Of a DNA stretch of 64,000 bases, positions 1-8,589 are shown one piece after another. The translations under genes and the position numbers were made by a program. Under the pieces are notes generated by a model, which was not told the origin of the DNA, did no database searches, and saw only the letters and a program-made list of their open reading frames with translations. How positions within the stretch are numbered: position 1 is the first letter of the stretch; each line of letters opens with the position of its first letter. The stretch is from Erythrobacter sp. YJ-T3-07 (lineage in GTDB: Bacteria; Pseudomonadota; Alphaproteobacteria; Sphingomonadales; Sphingomonadaceae), in assembly GCF_015999305.1 (NCBI RefSeq), contig NZ_JAEAGP010000001.1:2569001-2633000 (forward strand). The letters run 5' to 3'.

Positions 1-765
1 CTCGAAGGAATTGTCGCGCTGGTGACCGGCGCGAACGGCGGCATCGGCCGCGAAGTCGTCAAGGCAATGAAGGCGGCAGGCGCCACCGTGATCGCCAGCG
101 ATCTGGCCGAGGGCGACGAAAGCGGCGCAGACCACTACTTCCGCCACGATGTCTCCAAGGCGGACGACTGGCAGGAGATCGCAGCTTTCGTGAAGACGGA
201 GTTCGGCCACCTCGATGCGCTGGTGAACAATGCCGGCATCTCGACCGTGGCCTCGTTCGAGGAGACGCCGCTGAGCGAGTTCCACCGGATCAATTCGGTC
301 AATCTCGACAGCATCGTGATCGGCACGCAGGCCTTGATGGAGATGCTCAAGGCAGGCGGGAAGCGGCGCGAGAGCGGGGCTTCGGTGGTCAACTTCTCCA
401 GTGTCGGCGGGCAGCGCGGCGCGCCGTTCAACGCGGCCTATTGCACCAGCAAGGCCGCGGTCGCGATGCTCAGCAAGTGCACCGGCGCGGAGTTCGCTGC
501 GCTGGGATACAATATCCGCGTCAACAGCGTGCATCCCGGCGGGATCGATACCGGCATGATGCGCTCGATCGCGGCCCGCTATGTCGAACTGGGCGCTGCC
601 CCCGACGTCGACACCGCGCTGGCCAATGTCGCCACGCGTCACCCGATCGGCCGGATGGGCCGGCCCGACGAACTGGCAGGCGGGGTCGTCTTCCTGTGCT
701 CCGACGCAGCGAGCTTCATGACCTGCGAAGAACTCAACATCGACGGCGGCTACGTCTTCACCTGA
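1..765 (+). CDS. SDR family NAD(P)-dependent oxidoreductase (5' end outside window)
   Basis: Classical short-chain dehydrogenase/reductase, expected to oxidise or reduce an alcohol/ketone with NAD(P). The reading frame is open from base 1, where it reads LEGIVALVTGANGG, so the true start lies just upstream of the window and only a few residues are missing. The cofactor motif TGANGGIG, the structural NNAG motif, a serine in the VVNFSSVGG segment and the YxxxK pair (YCTSK) are all present, so the enzyme should be active. The C-terminal ELNIDGGYVFT is typical of the family. It converges on the NTF2-like gene at 799. Substrate is unknown; the neighbouring oxygenases suggest it acts on hydroxylated intermediates of the same pathway. 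Confidence 0.9.
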   Translation, partial: LEGIVALVTGANGGIGREVVKAMKAAGATVIASDLAEGDESGADHYFRHDVSKADDWQEIAAFVKTEFGHLDALVNNAGISTVASFEETPLSEFHRINSVNLDSIVIGTQALMEMLKAGGKRRESGASVVNFSSVGGQRGAPFNAAYCTSKAAVAMLSKCTGAEFAALGYNIRVNSVHPGGIDTGMMRSIAARYVELGAAPDVDTALANVATRHPIGRMGRPDELAGGVVFLCSDAASFMTCEELNIDGGYVFT

Positions 766-771
766 GCGGAT

Positions 772-795
772 ACCGGGCCGCGCGAGTGGCCCGGT
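772..795. terminator. Hairpin between convergent genes
   Basis: A perfect 8-bp stem, ACCGGGCC (772-779) with GGCCCGGT (788-795), closes an 8-base loop in the 33-base gap between the convergent SDR and NTF2-like genes. No T-tract follows on either strand, so it may be a weak or Rho-assisted end rather than a classical intrinsic terminator. Confidence 0.4.
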
Positions 796-798
796 CCC

Positions 799-1206
799 TC
801 AGCGAAAAGGCGTAAAGGTCAGTCGCGCGATCCGCCAGGCTCCGTCGACCTTGCGCGCATCCACCGCATAGGCACCGCGCATCGAGAAGGCATCGCCCCC
901 GTTCGGCTTGCCATGCGCAACAATATAGGCGCTCACCTGCGCGGTCTCCGTATCGCCGGTCTCGACGAGGAAGTTGGAGAGGTAGTGCTCCAGCGACGCC
1001 ATGCTCGTGAACATGCCGTCGATCATCGCGCGTACCGCCGCGCGCCCTTCGGCAACGGGCGCGCCAACCGCCGAATTGTCGAGCACGCCATCCTCGGCGT
1101 AGTAGGCGGCCGCATCGTCCGCGCTCGCTCGGCGGTCGATCGCGCGGCAATAGCCGACCAGCATATCCTGCAGGGCGAGGCGGTCCTCGATCCCAATCCC
1201 GCTCAT
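799..1206 (-). CDS. NTF2-like / SnoaL-like protein
   Basis: A 135-residue protein of the NTF2-like (SnoaL-like) superfamily, a cone-shaped fold used by small isomerases, hydratases and dehydratases and by beta subunits of ring-hydroxylating oxygenases. The start IEDRLALQDMLVGYCRAIDR and the following AAYYAEDGVLD are typical of the group. Its ATG overlaps the stop codon of the upstream Rieske oxygenase gene (ATGA), so the two are translationally coupled. That makes a small oxygenase beta-like partner or an accessory isomerase acting on the product both plausible. It is shorter than most true oxygenase beta subunits (about 160-190 residues). Exact activity cannot be read from sequence. Confidence 0.8.
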   Translation of the reverse strand: MSGIGIEDRLALQDMLVGYCRAIDRRASADDAAAYYAEDGVLDNSAVGAPVAEGRAAVRAMIDGMFTSMASLEHYLSNFLVETGDTETAQVSAYIVAHGKPNGGDAFSMRGAYAVDARKVDGAWRIARLTFTPFR

Positions 1207-2561
1207 TTCGTCTGTTCCATACCGCCGAAATGCTGTTGCGGCTCGGTCGGCCCGCCCAGCACGATGTCGTTGAGCAGTTCATGGAAGCGCTGGATGCGCT
1301 TTTCCTGGTGGGTCAGGATGCAGCCCTTGAACCCACGCGAATTGAGGCCCTGCTGCTGCGTGGTCCCGATCGAAAGGTCCTGATCGGCCACGAAGCCCAG
1401 CGACTGGCCATCGCCGTAGACCGAATGACGCGCCTCGGCATCATGGCGCAATGGCAGTTCGCCGACCGGGGTCACCACGGTCTCCATCCCTTCCACCGGC
1501 GGATAGAGGCACCAGTGCTGGAACACGCACTTCGCCGGGTCCGTCGGGTGCGGTTCGGTGCGCAGGATCTGGCACTGTTCGGGCGACATGGTCAGCGTCA
1601 GGTTGGGGAACATCGTGCAGTGGAAATAGTCGACCAGCTGCTGGTCAGACATCTGGTGGTAATTGGTGAAACCACGGCCCGGCCCCAGCCGCCGCTTGGC
1701 CTCGATGATCGCCTCGCGGATCTCCGCCGGTCGGCCCTCGTATTCGTCCGGATCGACGTCCCACTGCCGGGCGATCTCATCCAGCGGGGTCGGCACCGCT
1801 TCGAAGTGCTGGCGGGTGGTCGCCTGATGGCCCTTCATCCACATCGCGTTGTGACCGCTATCGTACATCTCGAACACGGTGTCGGGCAGGCCGTCATTGA
1901 TGAAGGTCGCCAGTTCGGGATGGATCGTGGGCAGGTGATAGCTCTCGTTGAAATTGTCGCGGATGATCTTCCAGTTGAACTCCGCATCGGCGGAAATGTT
2001 GAGCACCCGGACCCAGTTTTCGAGGCCATATCCCTCCAGCCGCTCGGGATAGGGGGACAGCCATTCGAGCAGTGGCGGTACGTCGTCGTCCATGCACCAG
2101 AAGACGAACGGGCCCCACGTCTCGCAGCGCAGTTCGGTCAGGTGGACCTTGCCGCACGGATTGCCGCCGGGAAAATCGTCCGCGTCCTGCACTTCGACCA
2201 GCGTACCCGCCGGATCGAACTGCCAGCCGTGATAGGAGCACACGATCCGATCGACCGCGGCGACATCGCCCAGAACCAGCCGGTTTCCGCGGTGCGGGCA
2301 GGCATTGTAGAAGGCGCGGATCGAACCATCCGCCTGCTTGACCATGATCACCGATTCATTGGCGAAGTTATGGCGCACGATGTCGCCTTCTTCCTCCAGT
2401 TCGGCGGTCACCGCGCCCAGGTGCCAGACCTTGGGCCACAGGTTGGCGAATTCCTTCTCCAGCCACTCCTTTGAGGTGTACCGATCCGCGGTGATCGTGT
2501 CGCCGCGCACTTCCTGATCGAAGCCTTCGGAATAGCGCGAGATGCCCTTCTCGATGTTCAT
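1203..2561 (-). CDS. Rieske aromatic ring-hydroxylating oxygenase, alpha subunit
   Basis: 452-residue oxygenase component of a Rieske non-heme iron oxygenase, expected to insert O2 into an aromatic, terpenoid or steroid-like substrate using electrons from a ferredoxin. The Rieske [2Fe-2S] ligands are C88-x-H90 and C108-x2-H111 (CPH...CSYH). The mononuclear iron histidines are H209 and H214 in NESYHLPTIHP. Length fits the alpha subunit family. The start ATG lies at 2561. The downstream NTF2-like gene overlaps by 4 bases. Another alpha subunit gene ends 160 bases upstream on the same strand. No reductase is encoded nearby, so electrons may come through the Rieske ferredoxin at 13317 and a reductase encoded elsewhere. 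Confidence 0.92.
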   Translation of the reverse strand: MNIEKGISRYSEGFDQEVRGDTITADRYTSKEWLEKEFANLWPKVWHLGAVTAELEEEGDIVRHNFANESVIMVKQADGSIRAFYNACPHRGNRLVLGDVAAVDRIVCSYHGWQFDPAGTLVEVQDADDFPGGNPCGKVHLTELRCETWGPFVFWCMDDDVPPLLEWLSPYPERLEGYGLENWVRVLNISADAEFNWKIIRDNFNESYHLPTIHPELATFINDGLPDTVFEMYDSGHNAMWMKGHQATTRQHFEAVPTPLDEIARQWDVDPDEYEGRPAEIREAIIEAKRRLGPGRGFTNYHQMSDQQLVDYFHCTMFPNLTLTMSPEQCQILRTEPHPTDPAKCVFQHWCLYPPVEGMETVVTPVGELPLRHDAEARHSVYGDGQSLGFVADQDLSIGTTQQQGLNSRGFKGCILTHQEKRIQRFHELLNDIVLGGPTEPQQHFGGMEQTK

Positions 2562-2653
2562 AGCGTCCTCTTCGTGTCATGACTCGTAACGGTCCGGCTT
2601 GTCGGGGTTTTCCCCTTTTCGCTTTGATGCGCCGTTTGAGCGGGCGGGGCCAC

Positions 2654-2690
2654 TAACCGTTTATCCAGCTAGCGCCAGATAATGCGGGCG
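2654..2690. promoter_or_regulatory. Imperfect inverted repeat upstream of the Rieske oxygenase
   Basis: In the 160-base gap between the two oxygenase genes, CCG-TTTATC and GATAA-TG-CGG form an inverted repeat with a 12-base spacer. It sits about 100-130 bases upstream of the oxygenase ATG at 2561. The arms match over 5 + 3 positions with one indel. It could be an operator for a regulator not encoded here. This is a weak call based on symmetry only. Confidence 0.25.
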
Positions 2691-2721
2691 CGAGCAGCGC
2701 CCGACCGCCCGGCCCCTGCCG

Positions 2722-3909
2722 CTACAGCTCGGGCTTGGGCGCGTCCGGATCATTGGCGAGATACCAGTTGACCCATTCGTGGAAGTATTGGTTGCCGCGC
2801 TCGTTCTTGCCGAAGACCAGGTCTTCGTGCGCGCCGCTCGCCAGACCCTTCTGGATTTCCATCCCGATCAGATAGTCTTCCTCATAGGTCACGTTGCGGA
2901 AGAAGTTCATCGCCCCTTCCACCGCCTCGCGATCCGCATCGTCCTTGATCGGCTCGCGGCGCAGATAGTTGAGCACGGTGCGGTTCTTGTCAGGCGTCGG
3001 CCCGGGGAACAGCTGCGCGATCTGGGTGATCTCGGGCGCGATGAAGGCGGAGACATTGGGGAACAGGATGCGCACGAAGTCGAACCCGTTGTTTTCCTGC
3101 TCGCCCCACTTGTCGCGCGGATGTTCGCGCAGCTTCTCTGCGATCGCGTGGTGGGGGAAGCCGATCCGCAGGTTCGGGCCGAACGCCTCGTAATGCATCC
3201 GGTTGGATGGCGTGCGCGGGAAGATCGTCTCGGGATGCAGAGACCCGAAGTGATAGCCTTCCAGATACCCGTCGAAGGCGATCTTCCAGTTCGCCCCTTC
3301 GATCTCGCGGCTGCCCATGTAGGCCCAGCTGCCAAGGTCGAGATCGGCGAAATCATTGAGGTAACCCTGAAAATACTCGTCGAGATCGATCGCCGCCTCG
3401 GGATCGAGGCTGACGAAGATCATCCCTGCCCGCTCTTCGCACGGCAGTTCGCGCAGCGAGCGGTCCTGCTTGTCGACATCGCCGAACAGCGACTTTTCCG
3501 CCACGCCCAGCAGCTTGCCGTCCTGGCCGTAGGTCCACGCATGATACTTGCAGGTGAAGCGCGAGCAATTGCCGCGCCCGGCCTCTGCAACGGGCGCGCC
3601 GCGGTGGGCACATACGTTGAGGAAGGCGCGCACCGTGCCCTTCTTGTCGCGCGCGATCAGCACCGGCATGCCGACCGCATCCATCGCCTTGTAGTCGCCC
3701 GGCTCGGGCATTTCCGCAGTGAAGGCCAGCATCAGCGGCACCTTCTTGAAGATCAGGTCGATCTCCCGCTGGTACTGCTCTGGATCGACATAGGCCGCCG
3801 CCGGGACCCGCATCACCTCGGAGGTCTGGTGGGTCTTCTTGTTCTCGACATAGTCGAGCATGATTTCGGCGACATCGCCTACCTTCGCGATGCGATCGAT
3901 CTTGCCCAT
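2722..3909 (-). CDS. Second Rieske ring-hydroxylating oxygenase, alpha subunit
   Basis: 395-residue Rieske oxygenase alpha subunit, clearly different from its neighbour. The [2Fe-2S] ligands are C100/H102 and C120/H123 (CAH...CKYH), and the catalytic iron histidines are H220 and H225 in LEGYHFGSLHP. The frame is open further upstream to 4260, but the ATG at 3909 (MGKIDRIAKV) has a strong GGAGAG site 9 bases before it, and the longer version would run into the divergent CoA ligase gene, so I chose 3909. It is divergently transcribed from that ligase across 144 bases. It may catalyse a second hydroxylation or a demethylation in the same pathway; the substrate is unknown. Confidence 0.9.
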   Translation of the reverse strand: MGKIDRIAKVGDVAEIMLDYVENKKTHQTSEVMRVPAAAYVDPEQYQREIDLIFKKVPLMLAFTAEMPEPGDYKAMDAVGMPVLIARDKKGTVRAFLNVCAHRGAPVAEAGRGNCSRFTCKYHAWTYGQDGKLLGVAEKSLFGDVDKQDRSLRELPCEERAGMIFVSLDPEAAIDLDEYFQGYLNDFADLDLGSWAYMGSREIEGANWKIAFDGYLEGYHFGSLHPETIFPRTPSNRMHYEAFGPNLRIGFPHHAIAEKLREHPRDKWGEQENNGFDFVRILFPNVSAFIAPEITQIAQLFPGPTPDKNRTVLNYLRREPIKDDADREAVEGAMNFFRNVTYEEDYLIGMEIQKGLASGAHEDLVFGKNERGNQYFHEWVNWYLANDPDAPKPEL

Positions 3910-4053
3910 GGCTCTCTCCGGTCTTCTATGACTTTGCGTGCCAGAGTGCCGCCCCGCGCGCGTACGGGCAAGCTGGGAGAGGTAACAGGTGCCGGGGCGC
4001 GCGTTGGTGCTAGATTTGCGCCCAAAGCATAAGATCGAAAGAGAGAGGGCTTC

Positions 4054-5673
4054 ATGGCCAATCCGAGCAGGGCCTGGAACTGGCTTTCCATCCCGCCATC
4101 GCACCACGAAGGCAGCGAGTGGCGCAGCATGACCATTGCCGACCACGCACGCAGTCTGACGAAGGCTGATCCCGGCTTCATCGCGATCAGCGACGAGCAG
4201 CGCGACCTGACCCGGCGCGAGTGGCTGGACGAAGCACAGGCGCTCGCGGCGGCTTTGCAAAAGCGCGGATATGGGGCAGGCGACGTCATCGCCTTTCAGC
4301 TACCCAACTGGCACGAGGCTGCGGTGATCGATCTCGCCGCGGCGCTGGCAGGGCTGGTGATCGTCCCGATCGTACCGATCTACCGCGATGCCGAGGTCCG
4401 CCTGATGCTGGCGGATTCCGGAGCCCGCGCGCTGTTCACCTGCGCCGAGTTCCGCAATTACGACTTCGCCGCCATGGCCGCGCGCGTGCAGCGGGAGTTG
4501 CCCCAGCTGGAGGATATCTTCGTCGTGCGCGGGGACGATACCCTCGGCGAAGACTACGCCTCGCTAGTACAGCAAGGTACACAGCTCGACCTCAAGCAGG
4601 TCGAGGTCGACCCGAAGGGGGTCAAGATGGTGCTCTACACCTCGGGCACCACGGGCCGGCCCAAGGGCGTGCTCCATTCGCACACCACGCTCGATCATGT
4701 GCTCGATCATAGCGCAGCGCATTGGGGGGTGAACGAGGGCGATACGCTGATCATGCCCTCCCCCGTCACGCATATTTCAGGCTTCGCCAACGGGCTGGAA
4801 ATGCCACTGGTGCGGGGCACGCGAACCATTCTGATGGAGCGCTGGGATGCGGCCGAGGCGGTCACGCTGATCGACCGGCATCGGGTCAGCGGCACGGTTG
4901 CGGCAACGCCCTTCCTGGTCGAGCTCGCCGATACCGCGCGCAAGGCTGGCACCCGCCTGCCCTCGCTGCGCTGGTTCGCCTGCGGCGGCGCGGCGGTGCC
5001 GCCCGAACTGATCCCGAGCGCGCGTGCTGCGTTCGACAATCTCGTCGCGTTTCGCGTGTTCGGCGCCTCCGAAGTGCCACTGGTGACCTATGGCTGGCCC
5101 GACAATCCGGAACTCGCTGCGACCACGGATGGCGAGGTGGTCGATTATCAGGTCCGCATCGTCGACGAAGAGGGCCGCGATCTGCCGCCGGGCGAAGAGG
5201 GTGAGATCCTCGCCCATGGCCCTGCCATGATGCTCGGCTATTCGGACGAGGAGCAGACCCGCGCCGCAATCGACGAGCGCGGCTTTTTCCGCACCGGCGA
5301 TCTGGGCCGGCTGACCGCCGACGGCGCGCTGACCGTGACCGGGCGCAAGAAGGATCTAATCATCCGCGGCGGCGAGAACATCAGCGCGGTTGAGATCGAG
5401 GATGTGCTGCGCGCCCACCCCGGCCTGCAGGATGTGAGCGTGGTGGCGATGCCGCACGATCGCCTTGGCGAAGGCGTGTGCGCATACTGCATTGCCGGGG
5501 ACGAACCGCCCGCAATTGGCGATCTGGTCGACCACGTCATCAATTCCGGCCTCGCCAAACAGAAGATCCCCGAGCGGTTCGAGTTCGTCGCGGACTTCCC
5601 GCGCACGGCGAGCGGCAAGGTGCGCAAGGATCAGCTGCGCAAGGATATCGCCCGCAAGCTCGCCGACGCCTAG
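4054..5673 (+). CDS. AMP-dependent acyl-CoA synthetase/ligase (ANL family)
   Basis: 539-residue ATP-dependent acid:CoA ligase that activates a carboxylic acid to its CoA thioester via an acyl-AMP. The P-loop YTSGTTGRPKG lies near residue 195. GERGFFRTGDLG-type and GRKKDLIIRGGENI hinge motifs follow, and the C-terminal lobe carries the catalytic lysine region TASGKVRKDQL. The start at 4054 is preceded by the purine-rich site GAAAGAGAGAGGG. It sits alone on the plus strand between an oxygenase and an SDR, which suggests the pathway substrate or an intermediate carries a carboxyl group that must be activated. Medium-chain, aromatic or cyclic acids are all possible. Confidence 0.9.
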   Translation: MANPSRAWNWLSIPPSHHEGSEWRSMTIADHARSLTKADPGFIAISDEQRDLTRREWLDEAQALAAALQKRGYGAGDVIAFQLPNWHEAAVIDLAAALAGLVIVPIVPIYRDAEVRLMLADSGARALFTCAEFRNYDFAAMAARVQRELPQLEDIFVVRGDDTLGEDYASLVQQGTQLDLKQVEVDPKGVKMVLYTSGTTGRPKGVLHSHTTLDHVLDHSAAHWGVNEGDTLIMPSPVTHISGFANGLEMPLVRGTRTILMERWDAAEAVTLIDRHRVSGTVAATPFLVELADTARKAGTRLPSLRWFACGGAAVPPELIPSARAAFDNLVAFRVFGASEVPLVTYGWPDNPELAATTDGEVVDYQVRIVDEEGRDLPPGEEGEILAHGPAMMLGYSDEEQTRAAIDERGFFRTGDLGRLTADGALTVTGRKKDLIIRGGENISAVEIEDVLRAHPGLQDVSVVAMPHDRLGEGVCAYCIAGDEPPAIGDLVDHVINSGLAKQKIPERFEFVADFPRTASGKVRKDQLRKDIARKLADA

Positions 5674-5695
5674 GCGAGCCTGCGGGCGGCACGCC

Positions 5696-6499
5696 TCAGC
5701 CCGCGGACGCCGCCTCGATCGAGGCCTGCATTTCTTCCTGCGTCGGATTGCGGCGCAGGCACAGCCCGCCGTTCACCTGCAGGTTTTCGCCGGTCATGAA
5801 ACAGGCATCGCTGGCAAGGAACACCGCCGCTTCGGCAACGTCCTCCGAGGTCCCCCAACGGCCCAGCGGATAGCCCTTGCGAAAGCTCTCGAACAGGCCG
5901 GGAACCTTGGCGGCCTCCGCGTTCATCGGCGTGTCGGTGAGACCGGGAGAGATGGAATTGGCGCGCACGCCTTCGCTGCCGAACTCGTTTGCGACGCAGC
6001 GCACCACGTGATCGGTCCCCGCCTTGGTTCCCATGTAGGCGGCGTGGTTTTCCAGCATGATGACCGCAGTTACGGAGCTGATCTGGATGATCGAGCCGCC
6101 CTGCCCGCCATGGCTGCGGGCCATCTTGCGCAGCATCGCCTGGAAGAACTGGTATGGCCCGATGAATTGCAGCGCCGTCATCTGGTCGAGCGTTTCGCGG
6201 GTCGTGTCGAGGAACGGCTCCAGCAGGCCCCAGCCGGTGGAATTGACCGCAATGTCGATCCCGCCCATCTGCTCCATCGCCGCATCGGCCAGCTCGGCAA
6301 GGCTGCTTTCCTGCGTGATGTCGCACGCGTGCCATACAGCGCCGGTGTCCTTCGCGAAGTCTTCCAGCACATCGGCCTTGCGGCCCGAGACCATTACCTG
6401 TGCGCCTTCATCGATGAACCTGCGCGCCATCACCTGGCCAATGTTATCGGGGCTGCTCGCCCCCAGAATGATCGCCCGCTTGCCTTCCAGCCGTTTCAT
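5696..6499 (-). CDS. SDR family oxidoreductase with divergent glycine motif
   Basis: 267-residue short-chain dehydrogenase. The nucleotide-binding loop is LGASSPDNIGQ rather than the usual TGxxxGIG, which resembles the spaced glycine motif of enoyl-ACP-reductase-like SDRs. The catalytic YMGTKAG (YxxxK) and an upstream serine (IQISSVTA) are present, as is the C-terminal NLQVNGGLCL. It converges on the CoA ligase with a 22-base gap and diverges from the SDR at 6644. The unusual loop may alter cofactor choice or suit reduction of a double bond, but the reaction is not predictable. Confidence 0.85.
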   Translation of the reverse strand: MKRLEGKRAIILGASSPDNIGQVMARRFIDEGAQVMVSGRKADVLEDFAKDTGAVWHACDITQESSLAELADAAMEQMGGIDIAVNSTGWGLLEPFLDTTRETLDQMTALQFIGPYQFFQAMLRKMARSHGGQGGSIIQISSVTAVIMLENHAAYMGTKAGTDHVVRCVANEFGSEGVRANSISPGLTDTPMNAEAAKVPGLFESFRKGYPLGRWGTSEDVAEAAVFLASDACFMTGENLQVNGGLCLRRNPTQEEMQASIEAASAG

Positions 6500-6609
6500 A
6501 TCCGCTCTCCTGCTTTAGTTATCGGGTCGAGCGTATCAGAGCCCCGGAAGCGCCGGGCCTGTTACAAAACGCAGTGGTGTGCACCGGCCCGCTCGAACAC
6601 GGTGGGCTG

Positions 6610-6620
6610 GAGATAATCTC
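6610..6620. promoter_or_regulatory. Short perfect palindrome upstream of SDR gene
   Basis: GAGAT-A-ATCTC is a perfect 11-base palindrome 24 bases before the ATG at 6644, in the 144-base gap between two divergent SDR genes. Its position fits an operator near the plus-strand promoter. Such short palindromes also arise by chance. Confidence 0.2.
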
Positions 6621-6643
6621 AAGCAATTTTCCGGGAGACGACA

Positions 6644-7405
6644 ATGGACCTGCAACTCAAGGGCAAGAAGGCGATTCTGGTCGGTGCGAATGGCGGCATC
6701 GGGCGGCAAGTCGCACACGTGCTTGCCGAAGAAGGCTGCGACGTCGCGATCTGCGGGCGCAGCGCGGACAAGGTTTCCGCCACCGCCAAGGAATGCGAAG
6801 CCAAGGGCGCGAAGGTCTATTCCGAAGCGCTCGACGTGACCGATGCGAGCGCGGTGCCCGCATTCGTCAGCAATGCCGCCGACGCGCTGGACGGGTGCGA
6901 CATCTTCGTCAGCTTTACCTCCGCCAACCCGGGCGAGGATACCGACGAAGCATGGCAGACCATCCTCGCGACCGACGTGCTGCCGATGCGGCGCGGGATC
7001 GAGGCGGCTCTTCCGCATCTCGAAAAATCCGGCGCGGGCAGCGTGCTGTGCATCAGTTCGACCGGCGCGGTCGAGGAATTCATGGGCGTGCAGCCCTACA
7101 ACGCGCTGAAGGCGGCGGTGATGGCCTATTCCTCCGCCCAGTCGCAGGCGCTCGCGCCCAAGAAAATCCGGGTCAATTGCATCACCCCGGGCCCGGTGTG
7201 GACCGAGGACGGCCCCTGGCCCCAGATCAAGGAAGGGATGCCCGATTTCTTCGACCAGATCATGGGTCAGATGCCGCTGGGCAGGATGACCGACGGCACC
7301 GAACTGGCCAAGGCGATCGCCTTCGTCGCCTCGCCGGTATGCTCGACCATGACCGGCGCGAACATCGTGGTCGACAGCGGGATCACCAAGCGCAACCAGT
7401 TCTGA
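6644..7405 (+). CDS. SDR family oxidoreductase lacking the NNAG motif
   Basis: 253-residue short-chain dehydrogenase. It has a good cofactor loop (VGANGGIGRQ), the YNALKAAV YxxxK pair and a serine in CISSTGAV. The structural NNAG motif expected after strand beta-4 is replaced by SFTSANPGE. The start at 6644 has GGGAGAC just upstream. It is divergent from the SDR at 6499 and convergent with the MDR reductase. It probably acts on a pathway intermediate; the altered NNAG region could change the active site or oligomer packing. Confidence 0.87.
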   Translation: MDLQLKGKKAILVGANGGIGRQVAHVLAEEGCDVAICGRSADKVSATAKECEAKGAKVYSEALDVTDASAVPAFVSNAADALDGCDIFVSFTSANPGEDTDEAWQTILATDVLPMRRGIEAALPHLEKSGAGSVLCISSTGAVEEFMGVQPYNALKAAVMAYSSAQSQALAPKKIRVNCITPGPVWTEDGPWPQIKEGMPDFFDQIMGQMPLGRMTDGTELAKAIAFVASPVCSTMTGANIVVDSGITKRNQF

Positions 7406-7433
7406 TTGCGCGCACCGCCGGGCGAGCCGATCC

Positions 7434-8447
7434 TCAGTCGAGTGCGAGGATCAGCTTGCCCGTGTTGGCGCCGGAAAACAGCCGCATGAATGCGGGATAG
7501 GCATTGTCGATGCCGTGCTGGATGTCTTCGTCCATCACGACCTCGCCGCTGGCGATCCACTTGGCCATTTGCGCCCCGCCCTCGGCAAAGCGGTCCACAT
7601 AGGCAGAGATCAGGTACCCGTGCAGCGTCGCCTCCTGCGCGAGCACCTGCCACAGGTTGCGCGCGCCGTGCTTGGCCTCGCTGTTATACTCGCTGATCAG
7701 TCCGCACAGCACGATCCGGGCATGCTTGGCGAGGTTCATCAGTTCGGCATCGAACACGGTTCCGCCGACATTCTCGAACACGATATTCGCGCCACCGGGC
7801 GTCACCTCGCGGATCGCATCGGCCAGTTCTTCCGTGGACTTGCCGCGATAATCGACCGCCGCGTGGTAGCCATAGCGCTCGACCAGCCGCGCGCATTTGT
7901 CAGGTCCGCCAGCGATGCCGACCGTGCGGCAGCCGTGGATCTTGGCAATCTGGCCGACCACCGATCCGACCGCGCCCGCCGCGCCGGAGACCAGCACGGT
8001 CTCGCCCGGCTTGGGCTTCGCGACTTCGAGCAGCCCGAAATAAGCGGTTAGCCCAACCGCGCCGAAAGCGGACAGGAACCGGGAGGGGCTGTCGACTGCC
8101 GAGACATCGACCTTGGCAGTGAATCCGTCGGGCACGACGGCGGAATATTCCTCGATTGCGTTCAGTCCCATCACCCAGTCGCCGGGCGCATAATCGGGAT
8201 GATCGCTCGCGTGCACCTGCCCCACGGTCGTCGCCCGGACGGGATCGTCCAGTGCGATCGGCGGCATGTAGCTGGGCGCGTCGTCCATCCACCCGCGCTG
8301 TGCGGGATCGAGCGAGGCGAAGCGGTTGCGGAGCACGAAACCACCCGTGGGCGGGGCCGGAATTGCGGCGCTTACCAGTTCGAAATCGGTATCCACAGGC
8401 GCACCTTCAGGGCGGCGGCGAAGAAGAAAACGCTTGTTATCGGTCAT
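7434..8447 (-). CDS. NADP-dependent MDR oxidoreductase (CurA/leukotriene-reductase-like)
   Basis: 337-residue medium-chain dehydrogenase/reductase without the catalytic or structural zinc cysteine clusters. This is typical of the alkenal/one, leukotriene B4 12-hydroxydehydrogenase and curcumin-reductase group, which reduces alpha,beta-unsaturated carbonyls with NADPH. The Rossmann motif is VSGAAGAVGSVVGQ, followed by CRTVGIAGGPDKC for the 2'-phosphate side. It is divergent from the TonB-dependent receptor gene across 142 bases. A paralogue sits at 11786-12796, so two enone or enal reduction steps, or two specificities, are likely. Confidence 0.88.
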   Translation of the reverse strand: MTDNKRFLLRRRPEGAPVDTDFELVSAAIPAPPTGGFVLRNRFASLDPAQRGWMDDAPSYMPPIALDDPVRATTVGQVHASDHPDYAPGDWVMGLNAIEEYSAVVPDGFTAKVDVSAVDSPSRFLSAFGAVGLTAYFGLLEVAKPKPGETVLVSGAAGAVGSVVGQIAKIHGCRTVGIAGGPDKCARLVERYGYHAAVDYRGKSTEELADAIREVTPGGANIVFENVGGTVFDAELMNLAKHARIVLCGLISEYNSEAKHGARNLWQVLAQEATLHGYLISAYVDRFAEGGAQMAKWIASGEVVMDEDIQHGIDNAYPAFMRLFSGANTGKLILALD

Positions 8448-8589
8448 GAATATCTCCCGCTCCCATTCCTCACAAATAGACCTGTCACCGGCACCTCTAC
8501 CAATTGTCAGTTCAAGTCGGGCGGCAGCTCAGAGAAAACACTGAGGTTGAAGCCATCGGTGAATGGCGAACTCACGAGGGGATTAGAGG

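Noticed and set aside
3910..4260. N-terminal extension of the second Rieske oxygenase to 4260
   Set aside because: It overlaps the divergent CoA ligase start and lacks homology-like sequence, while the ATG at 3909 has a strong ribosome site.
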